Notes: a model not told the origin generated them from the letters alone. Positions 1 to 12,426 are shown, counted from the stretch's first letter. The stretch: 64,000 bases of DNA from Burkholderia metallica (GCF_902832845.1 NZ_CADFDB010000002.1:186001-250000); one strand, 5' to 3'. Translations and numbers: made by a program.

Positions 1-413
1 GAGCCGGCGCGCCCGCTCGCGCGGCGCCGCGCGAAGTCGCATCCGCTGCGCGACGTGGCCGGCCTGCTGCGCTCGCTGTCGTACGTCGGCGCGACCGCGC
101 AGATCGCGATCGAGAAAGCGCCGCAGCAGGCGGCCGACCGCAAGCGCGCGCTGTTCGACCGCTTCGGGCAGGCCGCCGCCGACCGTTTCGTCGAATGCTA
201 TCGCGCGGCGGCCGACCTCGCGCCCGCCCGTTTCGTCGATCCGCGCTACGCGGATCGCCTGCTCGCGCTGTTCCTGATCGACAAGGCATCGTACGAGCTG
301 TGTTACGAGGCCGCGAACCGGCCCGACTGGCTGAGCGTGCCGGTCGGCGGCCTCGCGGCGCTGGTCGAGCGCCTGCTGGGCGACGGCGGCCGCCCCGAAG
401 ACGGAGAGACCCG

Positions 414-417
<4 letters not shown>
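1..417 (+). CDS. TreS/maltokinase, C-terminal part (gene runs off the left edge)
   Basis: The open frame enters from the left edge and ends at the TGA at 415-417, so only about the last 138 residues are visible. The sequence matches the C-terminal end of maltokinases (Mak/Pep2), with [16 protein letters not shown] followed by helices rich in Ala and Arg. In Burkholderia this enzyme is usually the second half of a TreS-maltokinase fusion. TreS interconverts maltose and trehalose, and maltokinase makes maltose-1-phosphate for alpha-glucan synthesis by GlgE. The fusion cannot be confirmed here because the N-terminal part is outside the window. The stop overlaps the glgB start (ATGA at 414-417), which implies translational coupling. 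Confidence 0.85.
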
Positions 418-2621
<2,204 letters not shown>

Positions 2622-2653
2622 TCACCCGCGCCTTCGACACGGAGATCCGCCCC

Positions 2654-4780
2654 ATGCCGACCGCCCTGCCCACCCGTCTCGAATCCGGCCGAAGCTACCC
2701 GCTCGGCGCGACCTGGGACGGCCTTGGGACCAACTTCGCGGTATTTTCCGCGCACGCGCATCGCATCCAGCTGTGCGTGTTCGATCCGACCGGCCGCAAG
2801 GAGCTCGCGCGCCTCGACCTGCCCGAATGCACCGACGAGGTGTGGCACGGCTACCTGCCCAACGCGCATCCCGGTACCGTGTACGGGTTTCGCGCGGACG
2901 GCCCGTATCAGCCGCAGCACGGCCACCGCTTCAACCCGACCAAGCTGCTGCTCGACCCTTACGCGCGCAAGCTTGTCGGCCAGTTCCGCTGGTCGGACGC
3001 GCTGTTCGGCTATCGCGTGCATTCGAATCGCGCGGACCTGTCGATGGACCGCCGCGATTCGGCGCCCGCGATGCCCAAGTGCGTGGTGGTCGACGAGGCG
3101 TTCGACTGGAGCAACGACCGGCGCCCGCGCGTCGCGTGGCGCAACACGGTGATCTACGAAACGCACGTGCGCGGCGCGTCGATGCGGCGCGCCGGATTGC
3201 GCGTGCCGGAACGCGGCACGTTCTCCGCGTTCGCGCATCCGGCGTTCATCGATCATCTGCTGTCGATCGGCGTGACGACCGTCGAACTGCTGCCGATCCA
3301 TGCGTTCCTGCAGCAGCGCGAGCTCGTGAAACGCGGGCTGCGCAACTACTGGGGCTACGACACCGCTGCATACTTCGCGCCGGAGCCCACGTATCTCGCG
3401 ACGCGGCGGCTCGACGAGATGCGCATCGCGATCCGGCAGTTGCACGCGGCCGGCATCGAGGTCGTGCTCGACGTCGTGTACAACCATACGGCCGAAGGCA
3501 ATCAGCTCGGCCCGACGCTGTCGTGGCGCGGGCTCGACAACGCGAGCTACTACCGGTTGATGCCGGACGACCCCCGCTATCACGTCGACGAGACGGGCTG
3601 CGGCAACACGCTGAACCTGTCGCACCCGCGCGTACTGCAGATGGTGATGGATTCGCTGCGCTACTGGGCCACTGCGTTCAACGTCGACGGTTTCCGCTTC
3701 GACCTCGGCGTGACGCTCGGCCGCGAGGACCACGGCTTCGATCCCGGCGCGGGATTCTTCGACGCGTTGCGGCAGGACCCGGTTCTCTCGCAGCGCAAGC
3801 TGATCACCGAACCGTGGGATCTCGGCCTCGGCGGCTACCAGCTCGGCCGCCATCCGCCCGGCTTCGCCGAGTGGAACGACCGCTTTCGCGATACCGTGCG
3901 GCGCTTCTGGCGCGGCGACGCGGGCCAGCGGCCGGAACTTGCCGCGCGCCTCGCCGGGTCGGCCGACCTGTTCAACCACCATCGGCGTCATACGTGGGCG
4001 TCGGTCAATTTCATCACCGCGCACGACGGCTTCACGCTCGCCGATCTCGTGTCGTATGCGGGCAAGCACAACGACGCGAACGGCGAGGACAACCGCGACG
4101 GCCGCGACGACAACTGCAGTGCGAACTGGGGCGTCGAAGGGCCGACTGACGATGAGGCGATCCGCGCGGTGCGCGCGCGCGTCGCCCGCTCGATGCTCGC
4201 GACGCTGTTTACCGCGCTCGGCACGCCGATGCTGGTCGCCGGCGACGAATTCGGCCGCACGCAGCACGGCAACAACAACGCGTACTGTCAGGACAACGAG
4301 CTGTCGTGGCTCGACTGGGATCTCGCGCGCAGCGACGAAGCCGTGACGCTGATGCGCTTCGTGTCGCGGCTCGCCGCGCTGCGGCGCATGTATCCGTCGA
4401 TGTCCGCGCCGAGCTATCCGTCGGGCGACCGCGACGCGGCGCCGGGCATGGCCGAGATCGGCTGGTTCGACGAGCGCGGCGACGCGCTGACCGTGCCCGC
4501 ATGGCAGGACCACGAGCGCCGCGCGCTGACGATGCGGCGCGTCGGCCCGGGCCGCACCGGGCGCACCGAGGCGCTGCTCGTAATGCTGAACGCGTCCGCC
4601 GAGACGGTCGTGTTCACGCCGCCCGCGCCGGCGCTCGACTATCGCGTGCTGGTCGACACGGCCACGCCGGACGCCGGCCCGCGTTCGTGGCCGGCCGACG
4701 GCCTCGACGTCGCCGCGCACGCGGTCGCGATCGCGGTGGCCGTCGTGCCGGCCGACTGGCCTTCGGGAGACTCGCCATGA
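2654..4780 (+). CDS. glgX: glycogen debranching enzyme GlgX
   Basis: This 708-residue GH13 isoamylase-type enzyme hydrolyses alpha-1,6 branches of limit dextrins. The ATG at 2654 follows a GGAG site and gives MPTALPTRLESGRSYPLGAT, a typical family start. A CBM48 domain (about 15-105) precedes the barrel. Catalytic motifs are DGFRFDLGVTLGR near residue 346 (nucleophile), LITEPWDLG near 385 (acid/base) and ITAHDGFTLADLV near 455. A gap of 32 nt separates it from glgB, the only junction in the operon without overlap. The stop overlaps the treZ start in ATGA at 4777-4780. It would release maltotetraose-sized chains that MalQ and TreY can use. Confidence 0.96.
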   Translation: MPTALPTRLESGRSYPLGATWDGLGTNFAVFSAHAHRIQLCVFDPTGRKELARLDLPECTDEVWHGYLPNAHPGTVYGFRADGPYQPQHGHRFNPTKLLLDPYARKLVGQFRWSDALFGYRVHSNRADLSMDRRDSAPAMPKCVVVDEAFDWSNDRRPRVAWRNTVIYETHVRGASMRRAGLRVPERGTFSAFAHPAFIDHLLSIGVTTVELLPIHAFLQQRELVKRGLRNYWGYDTAAYFAPEPTYLATRRLDEMRIAIRQLHAAGIEVVLDVVYNHTAEGNQLGPTLSWRGLDNASYYRLMPDDPRYHVDETGCGNTLNLSHPRVLQMVMDSLRYWATAFNVDGFRFDLGVTLGREDHGFDPGAGFFDALRQDPVLSQRKLITEPWDLGLGGYQLGRHPPGFAEWNDRFRDTVRRFWRGDAGQRPELAARLAGSADLFNHHRRHTWASVNFITAHDGFTLADLVSYAGKHNDANGEDNRDGRDDNCSANWGVEGPTDDEAIRAVRARVARSMLATLFTALGTPMLVAGDEFGRTQHGNNNAYCQDNELSWLDWDLARSDEAVTLMRFVSRLAALRRMYPSMSAPSYPSGDRDAAPGMAEIGWFDERGDALTVPAWQDHERRALTMRRVGPGRTGRTEALLVMLNASAETVVFTPPAPALDYRVLVDTATPDAGPRSWPADGLDVAAHAVAIAVAVVPADWPSGDSP

Positions 4781-6648
4781 GATCACGCTCCGTCCGCCCC
4801 GCCGGCACGCACGCGTTCGATGCGTCGTTCGGCGCGACCTGCATCGATGCCGGCCGCACGCGCTTCCGGCTGTGGGCGCCCGCGAGCCGCACGGCCGCCG
4901 TCGAAATCGACGGCGAAAGCACGTCGGCCGTCGCGATGACCGCGCTCGCCGACGGCTGGTTCGAGGTCGTCGCGCCGTGCGGCCCCGGCACGCTGTATCG
5001 CTACCGGCTCGACGGCGAGCTTGCGGTGCCTGATCCCGCATCGCGCTTCCAGCCCGGCGGCGTGCACGGCCCAAGCCAGGTCGTCGATCCCGCTGCATAC
5101 CGGTGGCGCCACGACGCGTGGCGCGGCCGCCCGTGGCACGAGACGGTGCTGTACGAGCTGCACGTCGGCGCATGCGGCGGATACGCGAGCGTCGAGCGGC
5201 GGCTGCCGGCGATCGCCGCGCTCGGCGTGACCGCGATCGAGCTGATGCCGGTCAACACGTTCCCCGGCACGCGCAACTGGGGCTACGACGGCGTGCTGCC
5301 GTTCGCCCCCGCGGCGTCCTACGGGCGGCCCGAGGAACTGAAGGCGCTCGTCGACACCGCGCACGGGCTCGGGTTGCAGGTGTTCCTCGACGTCGTCTAC
5401 AACCACTTCGGCCCGGACGGCAACCTGCTGTCGCGCTACGCGCCCGCGTTCTTCCGCGCGGACCGACAGACCGCGTGGGGGCCGGCCATCGACTTTTCGC
5501 GCGCGCAAACGAGCGCGTTCTTCATCGAGAACGCGCTGTACTGGCTCGACGAATTCCGTTTCGACGGGCTGCGCATCGACGCCGCGCACGCGATCGACGA
5601 CGATGCGTGGCTGCGCGAGCTCGCGCGCCGCGTGCGCACGTATGCGGGCGACACGCGCCACGTGCATCTCGTGCTGGAGAACGAGCGCAATGCGGCGAAC
5701 CTGCTCGGGCCGGGCGGCTTCGACGCGCAATGGAACGACGATTTCCACAACAGCGCGCACGTGCTGCTGACCGGCGAGCGCGACGGCTACTACCGTGCGT
5801 ACGCGGACGCGCCGCTGCGCCATTTCGCGCGCACGCTCGGCGAGGGCTTCGCGTACCAGGGCGAACCGTCGCCGCTGCACGACGGCGCCGCACGCGGCGA
5901 GCCGAGCGCGCACCTGCCGCCGACCGCGTTCGTCGCGTTCCTGCAGAACCACGACCAGATCGGCAACCGCGCGTTCGGCGAGCGGCTGCGCGCGCTCGCG
6001 AACGACGACGCGGTACGCGCGGCGACCGCGCTGCTGCTGCTCGCGCCGTCGATCCCGCTGCTGTTCATGGGCGAGGAAGACGGCAGCACGCAGCCGTTCC
6101 AGTTCTTCACCGACTATCGCGGCGCGCTCGCCGACGCGGTGCGCGACGGCCGGCGCCGCGAATTCGCGGCCTTTCCGGCGTTCGCCGATGCCGCGCATCG
6201 CGACGCGATTCCCGATCCGAACGACATCGCGACGTTCGTGCGTTCGACGCTGCACGGCAGCAGCGACGAGACCACGCCCGACACCGACGCATGGCGGCGC
6301 TTCTACCGCAGCGCACTCGCCGTACGCGCGGCGCTCGTGACGCCGAACCTGCCCGGCGCGCGCGCGCTCGGCGTCGACCTGCTCGCGGGCCAAGGCGACC
6401 CGCAGGCGCTCGCCGCGCGCTGGCGCCTCGGCGACGGCAGCACGCTGACGATCGCGTTGAACCTCGGTTCGCACGACGCGGTGCTGCCCGCGCTGCCGGT
6501 CGGCAAGATCGTGTTCGAGACGCCGCCGCGCGCGCGCGACCGGCTGCCGGACCTGCGGCTGCCGCCGCGCGCATGCATCGTGTGGCGCGACGGCGAGGTC
6601 AACGACGATGCGCGGCGGCACCGCGCGAACGGACAGGAGCGCGCATGA
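4777..6648 (+). CDS. treZ: malto-oligosyltrehalose trehalohydrolase TreZ
   Basis: This 623-residue GH13 enzyme cleaves trehalose from the reducing-end trehalosyl unit made by TreY. The start at 4777 overlaps the glgX stop. An N-terminal CBM48-like domain (TRFRLWAPASRTAAVEI, about 25-105) leads into a barrel with LYELHVGACGGYASVERRL. Motifs are DGLRIDAAHAI near 265 (nucleophile), LVLENERNAANL near 300 (acid/base) and AFLQNHDQIGNRAFG near 390. This last motif is the TreZ form of region IV, which separates it from GlgB. The stop overlaps the malQ start (ATGA at 6645-6648). Confidence 0.96.
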   Translation: MRSRSVRPAGTHAFDASFGATCIDAGRTRFRLWAPASRTAAVEIDGESTSAVAMTALADGWFEVVAPCGPGTLYRYRLDGELAVPDPASRFQPGGVHGPSQVVDPAAYRWRHDAWRGRPWHETVLYELHVGACGGYASVERRLPAIAALGVTAIELMPVNTFPGTRNWGYDGVLPFAPAASYGRPEELKALVDTAHGLGLQVFLDVVYNHFGPDGNLLSRYAPAFFRADRQTAWGPAIDFSRAQTSAFFIENALYWLDEFRFDGLRIDAAHAIDDDAWLRELARRVRTYAGDTRHVHLVLENERNAANLLGPGGFDAQWNDDFHNSAHVLLTGERDGYYRAYADAPLRHFARTLGEGFAYQGEPSPLHDGAARGEPSAHLPPTAFVAFLQNHDQIGNRAFGERLRALANDDAVRAATALLLLAPSIPLLFMGEEDGSTQPFQFFTDYRGALADAVRDGRRREFAAFPAFADAAHRDAIPDPNDIATFVRSTLHGSSDETTPDTDAWRRFYRSALAVRAALVTPNLPGARALGVDLLAGQGDPQALAARWRLGDGSTLTIALNLGSHDAVLPALPVGKIVFETPPRARDRLPDLRLPPRACIVWRDGEVNDDARRHRANGQERA

Positions 6649-8867
6649 CGACCGACGTATCGATCGCCGAACTCGCGCGCGCGGCCGGCCTGGAACCCGA
6701 CTGGACCGACGCGGGCGGCATCGCGCGGCGGGTGGACGACGACGCGCTCGCCGCGCTCGTCGACACGCTCGGCTGGCCGTGCGGCACGGCGGCCCAGCGC
6801 GTGGCGAGCGCCGCCGCGCTCGCCGACGCGAACGCGGCGGCGCCGCGCATCGTCACCGGCGATGCGGGCCGGCCGCTGACATTGCCGGCCGCGATCGCGC
6901 CGCCCGGCGCGCGCTTCCGGATCACGCTCGAAGCGGGCGGGCACGTCGACGGGCACGTGGGCGGCGCCAGCGAACACGGCACGCTGCCGCCGCTCGCGAT
7001 GCCCGGCTATCACGCGCTCGATGTCGGCAACCAGCGGATCGGCATCACGATCGCGCCGCCGCGCCCACCGGCGCCCGACCCGCGCGCGGCGGATGCGGGC
7101 GGCCGCTGGGGCATCGCGGCGCAACTCTACAGCCTGCGCCTCACCGGCGACGACGGCGCGGGCGACTACACCGCACTGGCGCGGCTGGCCGCGCAGGCGG
7201 CACGGCACGGCGCGCACGCGGTGGCGATCAGCCCGACGCACGCCGGCTATCCGGCGCTGCCCGAGCACGACAGCCCGTATTCGCCGTCGTCGCGGCGCTG
7301 GCACAACGTCGCGTATCTCGATTGCGACGCGGTGCCGGGCGCCGACGCCGCGCGTCACGCGCCCGGCACCGCCGACGCGCCGCTGATCGACTGGCCGCAC
7401 GTGCTGCCGCTGAAGCTGCGGCGCCTGCGCGCGTGCTTCGACGCGTGGCGCGCGAGCGACGACCCGTCGCACCGAGCGTTCGAGCGGTTTCGCGCGGCGG
7501 GCGGCGCGGCGCTCGACGCCCATGCGCGCTTCGATGCGCTGCAGGCGTTCTGCATCGAGCACGGAGCCGGCGCGGACTGGCGGCACTGGCCGGCGCCGTG
7601 GCGCGAGCCGGGGTCGGCCGACGTCGACGCGTTCGCGCACGCCCATGCCGACACGGTCGCGTTCCACACGTACCTGCAATGGTGCGCGTCGCGCGCGCTC
7701 GGCGACGCGCAACACGCGGCGCGCGGCGCGGGCATGGCGACCGGGCTGATCGCCGACCTCGCGGTCGGCTCCGATCGCGCGGGCAGCGATGCGTGGGCGC
7801 ATCGCGCGATGCTGCTGCGCGGCGTGTCGGTCGGCGCGCCGCCCGACCTGTTCAACGCGGCCGGCCAGGCGTGGGGCGTGACGACCTGGACGCCCGCCGC
7901 GCTGCGCGCGGAAGGCTTCGTGCCGTTCGTCGAGCTGCTGCGCGCGGCGTTCGCGCATGCGGGCGGCATCCGCATCGACCACGTGCTCGGCTTCGCGCGG
8001 ATGTGGATCGTGCCGGACGGCGGCTCGCCGCGCGACGGCGCGTACCTGCGCTATCCGGTCGACGATCTCGTGCGGCTCGTCGCGCTCGAGGCCGCCCGTC
8101 ATCGTGCGATCGCGATCGGCGAGGATCTCGGCACGGTGCCGGCGGGGTTTCGTGAACGGCTCGGCGCGCAGGGCATCGCCGGGATGCGCGTGCTGTGGTT
8201 CGAGCGCGACGCGGACGGTGCGTTCCGGCCGCCGTCGGCATGGGATCGCGACGCGATCGCGATGTCGTCGACCCACGATCTGCCGACCGTCGCCGGCTGG
8301 TGGCGCGGCGTCGATCTCGCGTGGCGGCGGATCGCGGCCGACGCGGCGCGGCAATCGGACGACGCGGATGCGCGCAACGTCGGCACGCTTGCGCCGGATG
8401 AGGCGGACAAGGCAGACGCGCGCGACCCGGCCCCCCGCGTCGCACGCGCGGCTGACTCGCCTGACACCGCGCCGCGCCCGGAAGGCGGCCCCGTCACGCC
8501 GCCGCCCGCCGTCGACCCGGATCTCGTCGCCGCGCAGGCGGCGCGCGCCGCCGACCGCGCGGCGCTGTGGCGCGCATTGCAGCGTGCGGGTTGCGCGCCG
8601 CCGGAGGCCGCCGCCCCGCCGGCGGATGCGCCGCCGGTCGGCGCGATACTCGCGCACGTCGCGCGCAGCCCGTCGCCGCTCGCGATCCTGCCGCTCGAGG
8701 ATCTGCTCGCGCTCGACATGCAGCCGAACCTGCCGGGCCCGCCCTGCGGCCATCCGAACTGGCGGCAGCGCCTGCCGCGCGCGGTCGACACGCTGTTCGA
8801 CGCCGCCGTGCGCGAGCGCATCGCGGCCATCGCGCAGGCGCGACGTACGCGGGAGCCCGGCCCATGA
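6645..8867 (+). CDS. malQ: 4-alpha-glucanotransferase MalQ with a low-complexity insert
   Basis: This 740-residue GH77 amylomaltase transfers glucan segments between maltodextrins and feeds the TreYZ pathway. The start overlaps treZ, and the stop overlaps treY (ATGA at 8864-8867). Active-site motifs are RIDHVLGFARMWIVP near 443 (nucleophile Asp), IGEDLGTVP near 491 (acid/base Glu) and SSTHDLPTVAGWW near 542. Between about residues 565 and 630 the protein carries a linker rich in Ala, Asp, Pro and Arg with no obvious fold, after which the GH77 C-terminus resumes (LAILPLEDLLAL). The insert stays in frame and the codon use is normal, so the gene looks intact. Confidence 0.94.
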   Translation: MTTDVSIAELARAAGLEPDWTDAGGIARRVDDDALAALVDTLGWPCGTAAQRVASAAALADANAAAPRIVTGDAGRPLTLPAAIAPPGARFRITLEAGGHVDGHVGGASEHGTLPPLAMPGYHALDVGNQRIGITIAPPRPPAPDPRAADAGGRWGIAAQLYSLRLTGDDGAGDYTALARLAAQAARHGAHAVAISPTHAGYPALPEHDSPYSPSSRRWHNVAYLDCDAVPGADAARHAPGTADAPLIDWPHVLPLKLRRLRACFDAWRASDDPSHRAFERFRAAGGAALDAHARFDALQAFCIEHGAGADWRHWPAPWREPGSADVDAFAHAHADTVAFHTYLQWCASRALGDAQHAARGAGMATGLIADLAVGSDRAGSDAWAHRAMLLRGVSVGAPPDLFNAAGQAWGVTTWTPAALRAEGFVPFVELLRAAFAHAGGIRIDHVLGFARMWIVPDGGSPRDGAYLRYPVDDLVRLVALEAARHRAIAIGEDLGTVPAGFRERLGAQGIAGMRVLWFERDADGAFRPPSAWDRDAIAMSSTHDLPTVAGWWRGVDLAWRRIAADAARQSDDADARNVGTLAPDEADKADARDPAPRVARAADSPDTAPRPEGGPVTPPPAVDPDLVAAQAARAADRAALWRALQRAGCAPPEAAAPPADAPPVGAILAHVARSPSPLAILPLEDLLALDMQPNLPGPPCGHPNWRQRLPRAVDTLFDAAVRERIAAIAQARRTREPGP

Positions 8868-11656
8868 CGCCGCGCGCGACGCTGCGGCTGCAGCTGCATG
8901 CCGGTTTCACGTTCGACGACGCGGCCGCGCACGCCGGCTACTTCGCGCGGCTCGGCGTGAGCCACCTGTACCTGTCGCCGATCGCGACGGCCGAGCCCGG
9001 TTCGCGGCACGGCTACGACACCGTCGATTACGGCACGATCAACCCCGAACTCGGCGGCGAAGCCGCTTTCGTGCGGCTCGTCGATGCGCTGCGCGCGCAC
9101 GGGCTCGGCGTGATCGTCGACATCGTGCCGAACCACATGGGCGTCGGCGGCTCGACGAACGGCTGGTGGAACGACGTGCTCGAATGGGGGCCCGCGAGCG
9201 CGTATGCGCATCACTTCGACATCGACTGGCATCCGCCCGACGCGGCGCTCGACGGCAAGGTGCTGCTGCCCTGCCTCGGCATGCCGTACGGCGACGCGCT
9301 CGCGGCCGGCGACATCACGCTCGGCGCCGATCCGGCCACCGGGCGCTTCTTCGTGTCGTGCCCGGGGCGGCGGCTGCCGGTCGCCGCGGCCACCTATGCG
9401 GACATCCTGCGCATCGCGAACCGCGCGGACCTGAACGCGCTCGCCGAACGCTTCGACGCCGTGCTGCCGTGCGACAGCGCACGGCTGGCCGCCGCGCACG
9501 CGGCGCTGCGCGATCACGCGGCCGCGCAAGGCCCGCATGCGCTCGACGCGGTGTTGCGCGGCGCCGATCCGCGCCGCGCGCGCTCGCGCGCCTGCCTGCA
9601 CCGGCTGCTCGAACGCCAGCACTACCGGCTCGCGTGGTGGCGCACGGCCGCCGACGAACTGAACTGGCGCCGCTTCTTCGACATCGCGACGCTCGCGGCC
9701 GTCCGCATGGACGACGACGCGGTGTTCGACGCCGCCCATGCACTGCCGCTGCGGCTTCATGCGGCCGGATACGTCGACGGCCTGCGGGTCGATCACGTCG
9801 ACGGTCTCGCCGATCCGCGCGGGTATGGCCGGCGGCTGCATGCGCGACTGGCCGCGCAACGCGACGCGCGACCTTACGTCGTCGTCGAGAAGATCCTCGC
9901 GCCCGGCGAGCAGTTGCGCGCCGACTGGGCCGTCGAAGGCACGACCGGCTACGACTTCATGAACGACGTCGGCGCGCTGCTGCACGATCCGGCCGGCGCC
10001 GCGCCGCTCGCCGAGCACTGGGCGCACGTGTCGGGGTCGTCGCGCACGTTCGCGCAGGAGGCATGCGACGGCAAGCGGCGCGTGCTGCTGCGCCAGCTCG
10101 CCGTCGAGCATGCGCGCGCGGCGCGGGCGCTGCACGACATCGCGCGTGCTGCGCCCGCGACGCGCGACGTCAGCCTGATCGCGATTCGGCGCGTACTCGG
10201 CGAACTCGCGGTGCAGTTGCCCGTATACCGGATGTATCCGGCGCGGGGTGAAGAACCCGCCGACGCCGACCGCCGCGTGCTCGCACAGGCGTACGCAGCC
10301 GCGAGCGCGGCCATCGATCCGGCCGATCGGTTCGCGCTGGACCGGGTCGCGACGTGGCTCGGGTTACCGGTCGCGCACATCCCGCGCGCGGACGCCGACG
10401 CGCTGCACGCGGCGCGCGTCGCGTTCGCGCAGCTCACCGCGCCGCTGGCCGCGAAGGGCGTCGAGGATACGGCCCACTATCGTTACGGCCGGCTGCTGTC
10501 GCGCAACGAGGTCGGCGCCGACGCGGGCGACTTCAGCCTGTCGCGCGGCGCGTTCCATGCGCGCAACCGGCGCCGCGCGCGCACCGTGCCGCACGGGCTC
10601 GTCGCCACCGCCACGCACGACCACAAGCGCGGCGAGGATGCGCGTGCGCGTCTGGCCGTGCTCAGTGAAATACCGGACGCGTGGCGCACGGTGTCGCTCG
10701 ACTGGTCCGCGCTCAACCGGCCGCACCGCGGCGGCGCGCATCGCGACGCCGCGTGGGCGCCGGGGCCGGCCGCCGAGGCGATGCTGTACCAGACGCTCGT
10801 CGGCTGCTGGCCGCCCGAACTCGCACCCGACGATGCGGCCGGGCTCGCGGCGCTCGCCGAACGCGTCGCGCAGTGGCAGACGAAGGCGCTGCGCGAAGCG
10901 AAGCGGCACACCGACTGGCTCGCGCCCGATCCGCGCTACGAGCGCGATTGCGACGCGTTCGTCCGCGCGATCCTGACGCCGCGCGGCGCCGGCGATTTCG
11001 CGCACCGGCTGCACGCGTTCGTCGCGCGGATCGCGCCGGCGGCCGTCGTCAACAGTCTGACGCAGGCCGTGCTGCGGATGGCGTCGCCCGGTGTGCCCGA
11101 CCTGTATCAAGGTACCGAGTCATGGGATCACTCGCTCGTCGATCCGGACAATCGCCGCGACGTGCCGTTCGCGGCGCTCGCGGCCGAGCGGGTCGACGCG
11201 CCGGTCGCGTCGTATCTGGCCGCGTGGCCCGACGCGCGCGTGAAGCGCGCGCTGGTCGAGCGCATGCTGGCGCTGCGCGCGCGGTGGCCGGCGACGTTCG
11301 CGGATGGCGCGTACGTACCGCTGCGCGTGCGTGGCCCGCTCGGACGGCATGCGATCGCGTTCGCACGATGTGACGAGGCGGCCGCCGTCGTGGTCGTCGC
11401 GACCCGGCTCGCTTGCCGGTGGCTCGGCGAAGCGCCCGGGTTGCCGCGCGTCGAACCGGCGCAATGGGGCGATACGGCGGTCGTCCTGCCGCGCGGCATG
11501 GACGGGCCCTGGATGGACTGGCTGAATGGCGGGGATAAGGGCGATGCGGGCGATGCGTTCGACGTGCCGGGCCGCGTGCTGCCGCTCGCCCGTTGCCTGG
11601 CCACGCTACCCGTCGCGGTGCTGGTGGCCGCGCGCGGGCCCGTCACGCATCGGTGA
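8864..11656 (+). CDS. treY: malto-oligosyltrehalose synthase TreY
   Basis: This 930-residue GH13 enzyme isomerises the reducing-end alpha-1,4 bond of maltodextrins to alpha,alpha-1,1, the first step of the TreYZ route. The start (MTPRATLRLQLHAGFTF) overlaps malQ. Typical motifs are GSRHGYDTVDYGTINPELGG, DGLRVDHVDGLADP near residue 305, VVEKILAPGEQL near 341 and ATATHDHKRGEDARAR near 583. The long inter-domain helical region of TreY is present. It is the last gene of the operon, and its 3' end overlaps the opposite-strand gene at 11,643 by 14 nt. Confidence 0.95.
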   Translation: MTPRATLRLQLHAGFTFDDAAAHAGYFARLGVSHLYLSPIATAEPGSRHGYDTVDYGTINPELGGEAAFVRLVDALRAHGLGVIVDIVPNHMGVGGSTNGWWNDVLEWGPASAYAHHFDIDWHPPDAALDGKVLLPCLGMPYGDALAAGDITLGADPATGRFFVSCPGRRLPVAAATYADILRIANRADLNALAERFDAVLPCDSARLAAAHAALRDHAAAQGPHALDAVLRGADPRRARSRACLHRLLERQHYRLAWWRTAADELNWRRFFDIATLAAVRMDDDAVFDAAHALPLRLHAAGYVDGLRVDHVDGLADPRGYGRRLHARLAAQRDARPYVVVEKILAPGEQLRADWAVEGTTGYDFMNDVGALLHDPAGAAPLAEHWAHVSGSSRTFAQEACDGKRRVLLRQLAVEHARAARALHDIARAAPATRDVSLIAIRRVLGELAVQLPVYRMYPARGEEPADADRRVLAQAYAAASAAIDPADRFALDRVATWLGLPVAHIPRADADALHAARVAFAQLTAPLAAKGVEDTAHYRYGRLLSRNEVGADAGDFSLSRGAFHARNRRRARTVPHGLVATATHDHKRGEDARARLAVLSEIPDAWRTVSLDWSALNRPHRGGAHRDAAWAPGPAAEAMLYQTLVGCWPPELAPDDAAGLAALAERVAQWQTKALREAKRHTDWLAPDPRYERDCDAFVRAILTPRGAGDFAHRLHAFVARIAPAAVVNSLTQAVLRMASPGVPDLYQGTESWDHSLVDPDNRRDVPFAALAAERVDAPVASYLAAWPDARVKRALVERMLALRARWPATFADGAYVPLRVRGPLGRHAIAFARCDEAAAVVVVATRLACRWLGEAPGLPRVEPAQWGDTAVVLPRGMDGPWMDWLNGGDKGDAGDAFDVPGRVLPLARCLATLPVAVLVAARGPVTHR

Positions 11657-11870
11657 CGTCGGCTTCTTTCGTGTCGTTGCGCTGTACGCACCGCACGAGC
11701 GACAGGCCGTCGGCCGTCAGCGCGGGCCGGCGCTCGCCCGATGCGGGGTCGTACTGCATCACGATCAGGTGTCGCTCGACCAGCGCGACGAAGTCCTCGC
11801 GGTCGATCTGGATCTGCTCCGGCGCGCGATGCACCAGGAGCAGCGTAGCGAATTCGTGGGCGGACAGCAT
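11643..11870 (-). CDS. small conserved hypothetical protein (75 aa)
   Basis: This short cytoplasmic protein starts MLSAHEFATLLLVHRAP and has coding-like composition with no membrane segment. It converges on treY and overlaps its 3' end by 14 nt. The ATG at 11,870 is preceded by GGGGAACG, a moderate ribosome binding site. I do not recognise a family. The alternation of hydrophobic and charged residues suggests a small folded domain, possibly winged-helix-like (VALVERHLIVMQYD), but this is a weak inference. Confidence 0.6.
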   Translation of the reverse strand: MLSAHEFATLLLVHRAPEQIQIDREDFVALVERHLIVMQYDPASGERRPALTADGLSLVRCVQRNDTKEADVTDA

Positions 11871-12084
11871 GCTCGTTCCCCGTGGGCGGCTGCGCGAGAT
11901 GCGCGCCGGCGCGCAGACAGGCATGCACGGATCGTGCCGGTTCGCTCGGCGGTGGCGCCGCCCGTGCCGCCTGCGCGCGGCGCGATGCGGCACCGCGCCG
12001 CTCACGGCGGCCGGTGCAAAGTTTTCAACGGTGTGTAACGCGGAGAGCCGACCGGCGTGCGACCCGCCGGAAACGGCTGTCGGG

Positions 12085-12426
12085 TCAGGAGCCTCGCGAC
12101 CGGAACAGGCCGGCGCGCACGCGGCCGGCCGGTGCGCGGAAAACGCCGCTGTGCAGCACCATGCCGCCGTCACCCTCGCTGCCGCCCTTGCTCAACATGT
12201 CCGCGCAGGCGGCCTCGATGCGCGCCCGGCCTTGCTCGAATGCATCGCGCAAGTCGGCTTCCAGCGCGGAATTCGCGCCGAAATGATCTTCCAGCGCTTC
12301 GACCGTGATCGCGCAAGGCTGCGGTTCGCCGTCGACGTCGATGACGAAGCGCAATTGAAGCGCGGCGCCGTCGAACACGGGCGGTTCGTCGGTCAACGTC
12401 ACGCGACGGGGAGAATCGGCCGGCAT
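12085..12426 (-). CDS. DUF1488-like small protein (113 aa)
   Basis: The ATG at 12,426 has a GGAGGG site about 10 nt upstream, so I prefer it to the longer frame that opens further upstream. The core LTDEPPVFDGAALQLRFVID, followed by CAITVEALEDHFGA and a helical end ending in Ile-Glu-Ala-Ala, looks like the DUF1488 family of small uncharacterised proteobacterial proteins. The last roughly 20 residues are Arg/Gly rich. It follows a putative 50-codon gene by 4 nt. No biochemical role is known to me for the family. Confidence 0.7.
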   Translation of the reverse strand: MPADSPRRVTLTDEPPVFDGAALQLRFVIDVDGEPQPCAITVEALEDHFGANSALEADLRDAFEQGRARIEAACADMLSKGGSEGDGGMVLHSGVFRAPAGRVRAGLFRSRGS

